DNA of 64,000 nucleotides, taken from positions 42,918,501 through 42,982,500 of the forward strand of contig CM071598.1 in assembly GCA_036435485.1 (NCBI GenBank), given 5' to 3'. The notes below the pieces were generated by a model. It made no database searches. It saw nothing but the letters and a program-made list of their open reading frames with translations, and had not been told where the DNA came from. The position numbers and the translations under genes are program-made. Shown one piece after another: positions 34,256 to 45,651 of the stretch (positions within the stretch are counted from its first letter, which is position 1; every line of letters begins with the position of its first letter). Source of the DNA: Saposhnikovia divaricata. Lineage: Eukaryota; Streptophyta; Magnoliopsida; Apiales; Apiaceae.

Positions 34256-34632
34256 ACAAACATTAAAAACACAATAAAATATACAATTAACTTATAAAAA
34301 TAATAAAAATATTATAGAAAATTAAACAAATAATAAAAATAATTATAAATACCATATGCTATCCTATTAACGAAAACAAAGCAATATTAACAGGACAAAC
34401 ATTATAAAGCATATGATAAATTAATTACTAAAATAGAAATAAATATCTATAAATATTCTAAAAATACAGAAGTATGAAGTATTAAATAATATGAATAAAC
34501 AGAGTGAAAAATAACTAAACAAGCAAGAAAATCAGATGGTAAAATAATTATACAAGTGATTTTAAATAACAAATATTCACAGAATAATCACTTGCAAAAC
34601 TATTAAAGATCAAATTTCAGATATTAACAGTA

Positions 34633-37600
34633 TTAATTACTAGGACTGTTTAACATACCCAATTCACTAACAATTTTAGTGAATGAGGATTCATTAAGCG
34701 ACTTAGTAAAAATATCTGCAGTTTGATCTCCAGAGCCTACAAATAGTAGTTACACTGTACCATTCATTACATGCTCTCTTATAAAATGATACCTTATGTC
34801 AATGAGCTTTGTCCTTGAGTGCTGCACAGGATTGCTGGCGATTGCTATGACACTTGTATTATCACATAAAATAGGGATATTTTCCAATACAATGCCATAG
34901 TCCATTAATTGATTCCTAATCCATAAGATCTGAGCACAACAGCTTCCAGCAGCTATATATTCAGCTTCGGCTGTAGAGTTGGAAACTGTTTGCTGTTTCT
35001 TACTGAACCAGGATACCAATCTTCCACCTAGGTATTGACAACTCCCAGATGTACTTTTCCTGTCTACAACACTTCCTGCATAGTCAGAATCTGTATATCC
35101 AATTAAAGTAAAACCAGATTCATTAGGGTACCAGATGCCTAAATTAGGCGTACCCTTTAGATATCTTAAGATTCTTTTGACAGCAGTAAGATGGATTTCT
35201 TTAGGGTTCGCTTGGAACCTTGCACACAAGCATGTGGCAAACATTATATCTGGTCTACTAGCAGTTAGGTAAAGCAATGAGCCAATCATACCTCTATAGC
35301 CTGTGATATCTACCTTGGCAGAACTTTCACATAAACCAATTTTGACAGCTATAGTTGATGGTGTCTTTGCTGATGAGCACTCCTCCATGTGATATTTCTT
35401 GAGGAGCTCCTTGATGTACTTAGATTGACAAATAAATATTCATCTTATCTCTGACTTATTTGTAATCCAAGAAAGAATTTCAGTTCTCCCATCATGCTCA
35501 TTTCAAACCTACCCTGCATTAACTTAGAAAACTTCTTGCATAGAAGCTCATTAGTAGACCCAAATATAATATCGTCCATATAGACTTGGACTAGTATTAT
35601 ATCATTCTTATGTCTTTTAGTGAAGAGCGTTTTGTCTATGACACCTCTTATAAAACCATTTTCTAATAGAAATTCAGAAAGAGTGTCATACCATTTCCTT
35701 GGGGCTTGCTTAAGACCATAGATAGCTTTGTAAAGAAAGTAGACATAGTTCAGATGATCTTGATCTTCAAAACTAGGGGGCTGTTCTACATACACTTCTT
35801 CATCTAGCTTACCATTCAGAAAGGCACTCTTGACATCCATTTGATAAACTTTGAATCTTGAATAGGATGCAAATGTCAAGAATATTCTGATGGCCTCAAG
35901 TCTTGCCACTGGAGCATAGGTCTCGTCATAATCAATGCCTTCAGCTTGAGAATAACCTTTAGCTACCAGTCTTGCTTTGTTTCTTATCACAGTGCCATCT
36001 TCATCTAGTTTTTTTCTGAATACCCATCTTGTGTCCACCACTTTTCTATCTTTAGGTCTGGGTACCAGCTTCCATACTTCTAGTTGTTTAAATTGATTGA
36101 GTTCATCTTGCATAGCAATCACCCAATCAGGATCAGATAGAGCTTCTTCTACTTTCTTAGGTTCCATGACAGACAAGAACCCATAATAGTTACATTGATT
36201 CTGATAAGCTCTTCTTGTTTTCACACCAACATCTGGATCACCAAGAATCAGCTCAAAAGGATGAGCTCTATTCCAAACAGTTTGTCTGGGAAGAATTGAT
36301 CTTGATGATTCACCTTGATCTTCAGTATGATGTTGAGTATGACTTGATGACCCTTCATTATCTCCCCCTGAGTTGTTGCCAGTATGACTTGTTGATGGTT
36401 CAAGAGTATCAGTGGTGTCTTGAAAATTATCATTGTTTTCACCAGCATCACCTTGATCATTACCACCAACATTTGGATTATTATTATCAGCAATAACGTC
36501 AGGTTGATTGTCATCATCTGAATCTGAGTCTGACATATCATCAAACTTAAGCTTTTCAGATGGATCTTCATTTTGGATACTTGGGAGTTTTGTGTCATCA
36601 AATGTAACATTGACACTTTCCATAGTTTTCTGTTGATCAATAAGATACACCTTGTAGGCTCTTCTAGTATAACCAATAAATATTGCTTCATGTGTTTTTT
36701 CTTCAAATTTACCACCTTGATCATCTCCTTCTTTCAGCACAAAGCATTTTGTCCCAAATACATGGAAGTACTTGAGAGTTGGTTTCTTGTCATGTAGAGC
36801 TTCATATGGTGTCTTCATTAAGTCTTTATTGATAAGTGTTCGATTCTGGGTATAGCATGCAGTGTTGACAGCTTCAGCCCAAAAGCTCAATGGAAGCCTT
36901 GATTCACTTAGCATAGTACGTGCAGCTTCAATCAAGGTTCTATTCTTTCTTTCAACTACCCCATTTTGTTGAGGAGTTCTGGGAGCCAAGTACTGTCTAG
37001 TTATACCCTTTTCAATGCAAAAGTCATTCAGAACTGCATTCTTGAATTCAGTTCCGTTGTCTGACCTTATAGCTCTTACTGGATGATTAGAGTCCAGCTC
37101 AATTAACTTAATGTGATCAACTACCAGTTGTGGAGTTTCATCTTTTGAGTTCAGAAATAGTACCCATGTGAATTTTTAGAAATCATCAACAATCACTAGA
37201 GCATATATTTTTCTTGACATGGACATTACACTAACTGGACCAAACAAATCCATATGGAGAAGTTGTAATGGTTCAGTTATTGATGATGTGTTAATGCTCC
37301 TGTGAGTTGCCCTTTTTAACTTTCCTTTTTGACAAGCATCACATAGACCTTCCTGAATAAATTCAATCAAAGGTAAACCTCTCACCAATTCTCTTTTAAC
37401 TAGAGAATTCATTGTTTTGAAGTTTAGGTGAGAAAGTTTCTTGTGCCATAACCAACTTTCATCAGTGGATGCCTTTGAATAAAAACATCTAATTTCTTCT
37501 GTGCTTCCAGAGTTCATATTGGCTATGTACAAGTTTCCTTTTCTTACTCCAGTCAACTGCGGCCTTTCATTTCTCTTGTGTGATATTAGACAATTCTTCT

Positions 37601-40185
37601 TGTTGAAATGAACTTCATAACCTTTGTCACAGAATTGACTAATACTGAGCAAATTGTGCTCAAGGCCGTTCATAAAAGAGACATCTTCAACGATAACATT
37701 TCCAGCTTCTAATCTGCCATATCCATCAGTTTTACCTTTGCTGTTATCTCCAAAGGTAACGACTGGGCCGGCCTTATCCACCACATTTGTCAGCAGGGCT
37801 CTATCTCCGGTCATATGCCTTGAACATCCACTGTCTAGAATCCACATGACTCGTTCAACCTGTTTTAAACCCTGCAATGACAAATTGGTTAGACTTTCTT
37901 CGGTACCCAAATTTGATTGGGTCCGGACTACTTAAAGAATTGGCCTTTATCAGGCAAAGCAACACTTTTTATTTTAACAACATTTTCTTCAGGTACTGGA
38001 CATTTAACCCTATAAACAGCTTTAACTTGTTTTGGTTTCAGCTTGGGTAACCATGTCTTCACCATATCCTGAGAAGGACTTGAAGTCCTAATCTTAGAAT
38101 TAGGTGGTGTTACAGTCCTGGATCTAACATGTTTATTTCTGCTCATATGCTGTCTAGGAACATTCTTATCAATACATGCATGATTACCGTTAAAGTAAGC
38201 AGACATTATATTAAAAGCACAAGACATGCAATTAACAGCATTACACTTTTTATGAGCAGTATCAATAACAGGAATAGCATGCATGGTAGATATGTTGTTG
38301 CATTTATTCATGTTGTTACTTCTACTACTAGTTTTCAAGGAACTAGTAGACTCACCAACTCTTTCTGTTTTCTTAAACAAAGACTTTCTATCTTCATCAT
38401 TTTTAACAACTTGATTACTTTCTAAGACTACGCCATTAGCTAAATCCTCAATGCGCATCTCTTCCTTAATGATTAAAGATGTTGTATCCAAAGGTTCTGC
38501 TATGGATGTCTTAAAGATTGGGTTACTAACACCCTTAAGCACTATTGGTATACCCCTTTCTACAACACTGACACGATTAGGGGTAATAATGCTTTTTCGT
38601 CCAATAGCTTCATTATAATCAAACCCAATTCCTACGGTTTGATTAATAGCTTGTTGGTTAAAAAACTCTTTAGCCACTTTACATGAATTAGAAGTAGCAC
38701 TAACCCTTATTTCTAGCTCAGCTATTGTTTCACGTTGTTGAACCACTATCAACGCTAAAGACCTCTCAAGTTCTTTTAGAATTCTTATTTCTGATCTTTG
38801 TTTATCATGGCAATTTTGTACATCGTGTAATTCTGATGATTGATTACTAAGATCTGTATTTAACAAATTGATCCTTTCAATCTCTCTATTAGCACATCCT
38901 AGTGAATCACTAAGTTGATAGATATATTGACTTTCAGTACATGATGCCTAAGATGAAGTACCACTAGAGTTATCAGATTTTGCCATCAGGGCAAGATTGC
39001 CATACTCTTCATCTTCAGAGTCTGTATCATCCCAACTCTTTCCAGCAGCCACATAGGCTTTACCTGTTTTCTTCTTCTCAGATCCAAAGTCTTTTCTTTG
39101 GTTTTGTTTTGGCTTCTGACATTCAGTAGCGAAATGTCCAAGTTCATTACAGTTGTAGCATCTAATTTTACTTCTTTCAACCGTTCCAGTTTTGTAACCT
39201 CCTCTGTTACTTGAGGATGAAGAACCTCCTCTTTGGAACCTGTTATAGTTAGATTTGTACCTGAACTTGGGATTCTTCCTGAATCTGAAGTTACTGAATT
39301 TCCTTACCAACAAAGCCATGGACTCATCTTCCAACTGATCTAGCTCTTCTAACGAATAGAAGTCTCCTTCATCTGGACTAGCATTCGTTTGACCAACTTC
39401 AACTTCAAGCTTGCCACTGTCAACACTACAAGATTGAATAACCTTATCTTCCACTTCCTGTTTGTTCTCAACAATAAGAGCTGTAGAAGTATTAGCAACT
39501 CTTCCTTTTCCATAAATCTCCTTTTGTTGAGATTGTTCCAGTTCATAGGTTTTTAAAACACCAAAGAGTCTTTCTACAGTAATTTCACTTAGATTCCTCG
39601 ACTCTCTGATAGCTGTAATCCTATGTTCAAGATGAACAGGCATTGATAATAGAAATTTTCTGTTGATCTCCTTCTGAGTGTAGTACTTGCCATGCATCTG
39701 TAAATTGTTGACAAGTTTGTTATATCTTTCAAACACATCTTGAATACTTTCATTGGATGCTGATCGAAAGTGTTCATACTCAGATGTCAGAATTTCTAGT
39801 CGATTCTCCCTAACTTCCTCTGTTCCTTCATTCACAGTTTCAATGGTTTCCCACATTTGCTTTGCAGTCTTGCAGTTAATCACATGACTGTACATTACAG
39901 AGTCTAGAGAATCTATTAAGATCAGTCTTAAATTAATGTCAAGTCCAGCTTCCTCTCTTTCAACAAGAGTGTATTCAGAAGAATCTTTGTGTACAAACCT
40001 TGCAGGGGCAACAACTTTTCCATCAGTGACAACTTCAGGAATTAATCCAAAAGGTATTATTGGTATAAGACTTTCATGTATTTAGGATTTGCAACCTCGA
40101 GGAACATTAACATTTTGTTCTTCCACATATCATAACTGTTTTTGTCATATATGGGAATTTTCACAGTTCCAACTTTAGAAGACAT
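34633..40185 (-). pseudogene. Copia gag-pol polyprotein, several stops and frameshifts
   Basis: Start ATG at 40185 (MSSKVGTVKIPIYDKNSYDM), about 100 bp after the PBS. Gag: a UBN2-type region (39895-39400) and a CCHC knuckle CYNCNELGHFATEC (about 39140). A long Ser/Thr-rich gag-pol linker runs 38940-37930. Protease: WILDSGCSRHMTGD (about 37825). GAG-pre-integrase: LWHKKLSHLNFKTMN. Integrase: MDLFGPV, IRSDNGTEF, TPQQNGVVERKN. RT: DVKSAFLNGKLDEEVYVEQP and active site VYMDDIIFGS (about 35575). RNase H: YTDSDYAGSVVDRKST, AEAEYIAAG. Lesions: frameshift near 40080, stops near 38948, 37927, 37175 and 34748, and frameshifts near 37910 and 35445. The polyprotein builds particles and copies the element; this one is dead. 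Confidence 0.92.
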
Positions 40186-40270
40186 GATGAATTTTTTAAG
40201 AGAGTTAAAAAATTCGGGGATGATTTTTAATCGAGTAAAATGGGATCTTTGATTTGTGTATCAATCAACC

Positions 40271-40283
40271 GGCTCGGATACCA
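40271..40283 (-). other. Primer binding site of the copia
   Basis: Sense TGGTATCCGAGCC, two bases after the 5' LTR end; it matches the 3' end of plant initiator tRNA-Met except at one base. Confidence 0.88.
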
Positions 40284-40285
40284 AT

Positions 40286-41717
40286 TGTTAGGTCCGATAA
40301 GATTGTAGAAGGGGGGTTGAATACAATCTTTACCTTTTTAACGAAATTTGTCCGTTAGATAATATTTTAGCAAAGACAAATTTGTGCGGAATTATTTAAC
40401 ACAATTTTTCAAGTTGAATATAACTGTATATTAACTTGATGTTGTGTTACAAAATCAGTATAACAACTTATCAAGATGTTAATAACTAATTAGAAAATTC
40501 GACATGAACTTTTCTAATTTAGTTAATAATAATCAAGATAAGAACTAGGAAACCTAATTCGCTAGTAGTACAAGAATCATAAATAGACAAGTTCTAGCGG
40601 ATAGAATATTACAAAGATGAAGAACTTGAATTTCTGGGAATTGTTTAAGCTTTGGTGTTCTTGGTGTTCTTAAGAGAGAATTCTTTTCTGCTGAATTTTA
40701 TATTTTCTGCTCTGTTTCTTGGTTATGACTGAATCTGATGTGTTCTGTTCATTTGTATCAGTCATAAGTCTTGCTAGCTTTCTGTAGGATATTTAACTGC
40801 TCCAGCATGACTTAAACTGCTTCCAAGAATTAGTTTTTCTTCATTAAGACTTACACAAACCTCCATTAAGACATAAACCTGGTCGGTATGACTTAATAAA
40901 AATTCGGTAAGACTTAAAACAGCTGGCAGGAAGTCGGTATGACTTAATCAGGTCGGTAAGACATAATCTTGAATGGCTCGGTAAGACATAATCTTGAATG
41001 GCTCGGTAAGACATACTCTTGAATGGCTCGGTAAGACATAATCTTGAATACTGTCGGTATGACTTAATTTAGGTCATACCGAATTTTTCTTCTCCAAGAC
41101 ATAATTCAACCTTCTTTCTTTAAGTCATATTGATCTATTTAATTAATTAATGATTAACTAATTCATATTTAATTGATACAATAATTAATTTAATAAATAA
41201 ATTAATTCTTCTAGAATTAATTCATTTAATTAAATCAACTAAATGATTTATATCAATTATAAATGAATTTAATTAAATCAATAAATAATTAATCTAATTC
41301 TTACAATCCACTGAAGGTAATAAAGAATTACCACTGACTTGTGTTGACGTTCGATGTACTGTCTGGTTCATGAACGACTAACTTCAATGATGCTTCTTCA
41401 CTTTTGACTTTAGGTTGTGGTTTGTTTCTTCTCTCAATTCTCTTGTACTGTAACTGACATTCAAACTATCACTCGAAAAATCTCTGTCACTGTTCCAATG
41501 AATCCATTCACTTCAATGCTATACTGGGGCTTGATCAGATTACTGAATCGTCTTCCAGTGTACGACATCAAAACTATAGATTGACTTTTCTTCTTTCTTC
41601 TGACAGATAATACTTCTTGAGATTCCTGTGACAGTTCATATGTATATTTACTTATTAAAATTTGGTTTGTTGATTAGGATCCTCTAACTACAAATAGGCT
41701 GAGTCATATGCCTTTCA
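40286..41717 (-). repeat. 5' LTR of the copia (right copy)
   Basis: 1,432 bp, same ends as the left LTR. The motif cluster is at about 40760-41132. The flanking GAACT repeat continues directly into gypsy sequence. Confidence 0.95.
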
Positions 41718-41722
41718 GAACT

Positions 41723-42154
41723 ATAGAGAGAATCTCTAGTGAAGTGTTTGAGTAGAAGTGAGAATGAGAAAGTGAACTCTCCACTCTCACTCTTATATAC
41801 AACTATTCAGCCGGTTAAAATTCTTCCAAACGGTCAGAAAACCTACAGTGACAGGTCAAAATTTCGAAGTTGACCTACTAAAGGCCCATGAAACCGGCCC
41901 AAATTAAGGCCCAATTCTAGAACATTCTTAGAAAAATATCTTGGAAAAATATCATAGATATTTTAAAAAAATATCATAGATATTTTGAAAAATATCATAG
42001 ACAAAAAACCCTAAATTTGGATTCGAATTAAGAATAGCCTGGACAGGCCCAATAACAGCCATGAGGTCAAGCCCATTCTGAAAAGAAAAAAGGTATTTTT
42101 ATAAAATACGCAATAAACCTATGAGGCCCAATAAGAATAGGCCCAAAGCCAAAG
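41723..42154 (-). promoter_or_regulatory. Apparent promoter and leader of the gypsy antisense gene
   Basis: On the minus strand a TATATAAG box occupies 41800-41793, followed about 30 bp downstream by CT-rich sequence typical of a plant transcription start, and then by the copia insertion site at 41722. The leader resumes at 28144. Further right, 41940-42000 has three short AAAATATCATAGA repeats. Confidence 0.55.
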
Positions 42155-42660
42155 TGGCCCTTATTTCGACCAAAGCGTTGGAAACGCCCTTATTTCGACC
42201 AGAATCCTGGTCGAAACGACCAAGAATCCTGGTCGAAAAACTCTTCGACCAAAGCGTTGGAAACGCCCTTATTTCGACCGGAATCCTGGTCGAAACGACC
42301 AAGAATCCTGGTCGAAAAACTCTTCGACCAAAGCGTTGGAAACGCCCTTATTTCGACCAGAATCCTGGTCGAAACGACCAAGAATCCTGGTCGAAAAACC
42401 CTTCGACCAAAGCGTTGGAAACGCCCTTATTTCGACCAGAATCCTGGTCGAAACGACCAAGAATCCTGGTCGAAAAACTCTTCGACCAAAGCCATTCTGA
42501 GGCCCTTATTTCGACCAAGATCCTGGTCGAAACGACCAGGAATCCTGGTCGAAAATCCCTTCGACCAAAACAAAATTGGACGCTTATTTCGACCAAGATC
42601 CTGGTCGAAACGACCAGGAATCCTGGACGAAAATCCCTTCGATCAGGAAACTAAAGAAGG
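42155..42660. repeat. 79 bp tandem repeat in the gypsy 3' region, about 6.4 copies
   Basis: The landmark AAAGCGTTGG or its derivative recurs at 42172, 42251, 42330, 42409, 42488, about 42567 and 42645, a period of 79 bp. Each unit contains the inverted repeat CGACCAG...CTGGTCG separated by four bases, plus a second CCTGGTCG. Frames of 60-188 codons on both strands across it are repeat artefacts. Tandem repeats at this place are typical of Tat-clade elements and are a known source of satellites. Confidence 0.95.
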
Positions 42661-43053
42661 CCTTATTTCGACCAGAATTCTGGTCGAATTCTTGGTCGAA
42701 TTCCTGGTCGAAAAGGCTCAATCCTGGTCGAAATTTGCTACAAAAATTGATTCTTTGGCAGCAAATCTTCATGGATATGGAATTTTGATGAAGAAAATAC
42801 CTGTGGGTACCATAATAGGATAAATATGGAAATACGAGGAATTTCATAGATAATTCCTTGAGAAAGATATTCTGTAACTGAAGTTATGGAAGATAAATTG
42901 CTTAGCCTCGAATAAGGCATATCGTCGTAAACGTGTCGGCCGCTCCACATTTTGCATCAAGACGACATTTGTGAAACACTAGTGTACAAAACCCTGACCC
43001 AAGTCTCAAGAAAGGCAGTTAAAACTTCAAGGAAAACCTGATCAGTTTTCCTA
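42661..43053 (+). other. Gypsy 3' untranslated region
   Basis: No coding sequence. Further degenerate TGGTCGAA pieces occur until about 42735, then unique sequence. Confidence 0.55.
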
Positions 43054-43068
43054 GAAGTTGGGGGCAAA
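43054..43068 (+). other. Polypurine tract of the gypsy
   Basis: GAAGTTGGGGGCAAA sits immediately before the 3' LTR. Confidence 0.85.
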
Positions 43069-43583
43069 TGATATGGGCTAAAAGTAAGCCTTAAAGACAC
43101 ATTTAATGTGGCATTAATTATACCCGGAATGGTCCAAACGTGGGGCCCACCAGATGGGCCCAAACCCTATTTATAATATTAATTTCGTAATTAATATTAA
43201 GGGTAATAAACAGCTCAGCAAATAAGAGTCAAACAAGGATATTACTCTTGCCTGACTTAGCCTCCAAGATACATATTTCAACATGGAAACTGATTCCTAT
43301 AAGGAATAGATCTAGAACCTTCCTCAAAGACTTGTCCATCAAGTCTCCGAATCCTACCATAATTCTAAGGCTTCTCAGCCTATATAAAGGGCCTGACCCC
43401 TCATTCTCAGAACTACGTTTTTGGCTTGATCTTTGATATTCATCAAAGTACGTATGCATCTTGTGAAGGCAGAGTCAGCCACGAGCACAAGAGCAGCCAT
43501 TAAAGCACGAAGCTCACACACCTTTGCATTAAATACACAAACCCTAGCCGCAATACTAGTAACCTAGTTTTTATTCCACAACA
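43069..43583 (+). repeat. 3' LTR of the gypsy, intact
   Basis: 515 bp, TGATATGG...CCACAACA, TATA box at 43381-43389. It gives the uninterrupted version of the site used by the hAT (one ATTCTAAG at 43361-43368). Confidence 0.97.
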
Positions 43584-43932
43584 ATGTACGAAATTTTTTT
43601 TAATGATATATTAAAATACATTTAGAAAAAAATTCATTTTAAAAATTTTGTGCAATATTATTAAATGAACATAAAAATAAAATTATACATCTTAGAATGT
43701 TTTAACATTTTTAGTGAAATTTTCACTTCTAATGTAATATTCTAGATTTTTATAAAATAATTGATTATTTTTATCAAAAAAATTAATTTGCATGTGAAAA
43801 AGGTTAAAATTTTTATTTTTAATAGAAAATGTAAAATTTTGTTCATTGCAAAATTATGGCAACACAATTTCATACCTGTAGCAACATGCAAACACTTTTA
43901 TTTTATGGCAACATATTTTTGCTACCTGGGGC
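43584..43932. mobile_element. Right-hand piece of the CACTA-like element split by the gypsy
   Basis: Begins with the gypsy target duplication ATGTA. From about 43855 it carries GCAACA-type units (GGCAACACA, TAGCAACATG, GGCAACATA, GGGGCAACAC) like those at 13727-14115. No terminal inverted repeat remains. 43589-43850 is AT-rich without a gene. Confidence 0.55.
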
Positions 43933-43980
<48 letters not shown>

Positions 43981-44021
43981 GACACACACACACACACATA
44001 TATATATATACACACACACAC

Positions 44022-44071
<50 letters not shown>
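43933..44071. repeat. Compound (AC)n(AT)n microsatellite
   Basis: Alternating AC and AT runs with no unique sequence. It starts within a CAACAC subterminal unit, so the microsatellite may have grown from the CACTA end and replaced it. The two ~60-107 codon frames across it are artefacts. Confidence 0.95.
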
Positions 44072-44074
<3 letters not shown>

Positions 44075-45092
44075 CCTACGATGATCAGTCGCAGTTGTAC
44101 AACACATATATGGTTTTATTACCGGTAGAAGGAAGAACTGACGGATTTACTTGTCTACCGTCTCTCTAGTAACTCCCTGGCCAACGGTTGGGCCTTGGAC
44201 CGGCGCTACTCGGCCCTTATACGACTCCTAATTCGAATAGAATCCATGAGTCTGAAATGTAAAGTTCATCCTCCTCTCCCCAAGTATAATACTTGTTGAT
44301 AGGACTCCACAAAGTAGTCGTATCTAATTGGAAAGAAAAATTCACCAATATTTTCCGAGCTATAGCTCATTAATGGATTATAACTTATTCCATCAATCTT
44401 ACTCCTCGAGTGTTGAGGAAGTAACAAAAAGACTCATTTTGATGATTTAGAAAACAATATACGAGTGAAAATAATACTTTCAAAAATCTATGACCGGGCA
44501 GTCAATCATAAATAACAGTTCTCAAGTAAGGTTCCCTTATAATTTGGAAGTTTTGAGCGAGCATTTAAATCTTCCTATAAGATAGATTTAAAAGCAAAAT
44601 AGAGTTTTGGGAACCTCCCCTTGATAAAATAATCATAATAAACCTTAGAAATATTTTACATAATTTTTTAGGGTCCAAAATAATTTTGAATAAGAGAAAT
44701 CATCTTGAAAACTATTTAAAAGTTTTAAATAAATATTCAAATAATATTTATTAAATAATAAATAATTAAAGAATATTTTTAATCAAAAAATATTGCTAAA
44801 AAATAATCCTCGAATGAATATATAAAAATATTCACTTAATAAATAAATCCTTGAATGAATTATTCAAAATAATATTCATTAAATAAATCAAATCCTCAAA
44901 TGAATATTCAAAATAATATTCATTTAATAAATAAAACTCTAAATGATTATTCGAAATAATATTCCTTAAAGAAATAAGGAAAAACATTTACCTAATATTT
45001 TCCTCAGAAAAAAATCACAAGATATACAGAAATACCGACTCCTGGTCTATATTTAAAGAATGAAAATCGTATGCCCTTCACCAAGGGTCTTA

Positions 45093-45466
45093 GAGCATCT
45101 CCAACCATACATACCCCTTAGCTAAAATTGTATCAAAAATACCATAAATAAAATTTATAAAGAATGTGTAAAAATATTTCATCTCCAACGGGACATAACT
45201 GTTAGATAAAATTTTAGATAATCTCATCATATTGGCTATATGTGTCGAACCTCTAGAGACCTGTAGAAAAACTCCACATCATCAATTACCATATTATAAT
45301 AATATATTCTATTTTTAACAACTTGAAATAATGAAAACATACCATTTTTAAATTATAGCCAATCAATATAGCCAACTACATTGGAGTAAAATACCTTACA
45401 GATTCAACAAATTTTACATAATCATTATTTAGCCAATCATTTTAGCAAATACCATTGGAGATGCTC
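45093..45466. mobile_element. Tourist-like (PIF/Harbinger) MITE
   Basis: 374 bp with inverted ends GAGCATCTCCAACC and TTGGAGATGCTC, flanked by the 3 bp duplication TTA (45090-45092 and 45467-45469). AT-rich and without coding sequence. It interrupts the truncated LTR; the related LTR at 56584-60055 lacks it. Confidence 0.9.
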
Positions 45467-45596
45467 TTAGCGAAACATCCGGCTTATAACTAATATATCT
45501 CATATCTAGCTTATAAGCAAATATCAATTAGTAAAACAAGTATCACAATATACTTTCGAAAACAAGCATGCATGCTATGGCATATTTATAACAGGA

Positions 45597-45600
<4 letters not shown>

Positions 45601-45650
<50 letters not shown>
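45601..45650. repeat. (TA)n microsatellite
   Basis: About 25 uninterrupted TA units inside the truncated LTR. Confidence 0.97.

Positions 45651-45651
<1 letters not shown>

Larger units (their letters stand above)
28145..41717 (-). mobile_element. Ty1/copia LTR retrotransposon, Sirevirus-like, with an extra 3' ORF
   Basis: Complete at the ends: LTRs of about 1.43 kb (28145-29578 and 40286-41717) beginning TGTTAGGTCC and ending GCCTTTCA on the plus strand, and target duplication GAACT at 28140-28144 and 41718-41722. Coding is on the minus strand, so the right LTR is the 5' one. The PBS (40271-40283) matches initiator tRNA-Met and the PPT (29579-29592) reads GGGGGAGAT in sense. Order: gag, protease, integrase, RT, RNase H, spacer with a motif array, a ~1,200-codon extra ORF, PPT. 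Long LTRs, a large gag, the extra ORF and repeated GGGGGAGA tracts fit the Sirevirus lineage. LTRs differ at about 15 substitutions plus a few indels, near 1 percent by eye. It sits in the leader of the gypsy antisense gene. Confidence 0.95.
16684..43583 (+). mobile_element. Ty3/gypsy LTR retrotransposon (Tat-type), with nested hAT and copia
   Basis: Both ends are fixed by LTRs starting TGATATGG and ending CCACAACA and by a 5 bp target duplication ATGTA (16679-16683 and 43584-43588). Subtracting the nested hAT plus its 8 bp duplication, and the nested copia plus its 5 bp duplication, leaves about 10.7 kb. Order: 5' LTR, PBS, gag, pol (protease, RT, RNase H, a second archaeal-type RNase H, integrase), an antisense gene, tandem repeats, PPT, 3' LTR. 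Two RNase H domains, no chromodomain and an extra 3' gene place it in the Tat clade (Retand/Ogre relatives). The LTRs differ at 2 of 515 positions by eye, so insertion was recent. Coding lesions: one stop after gag, one frameshift in the second RNase H, one stop near the end of integrase. Confidence 0.96.

Noticed and set aside
36215..36797. Plus-strand frames of 74-93 codons and a 158-codon minus frame
   Set aside because: Shadows of the copia polyprotein; composition follows the real frame.
28145..41717. Two separate copia elements
   Set aside because: One PBS, one PPT, one pair of LTRs and a single GAACT duplication show it is one element.
42099..42847. Overlapping frames up to 188 codons on both strands
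   Set aside because: They fall in the 79 bp tandem repeat and change frame from unit to unit; no start context or domain.
43761..44107. Frames of 107 and 61 codons
   Set aside because: They consist of His-Thr and Tyr-Ile repeats encoded by the AC/AT microsatellite.
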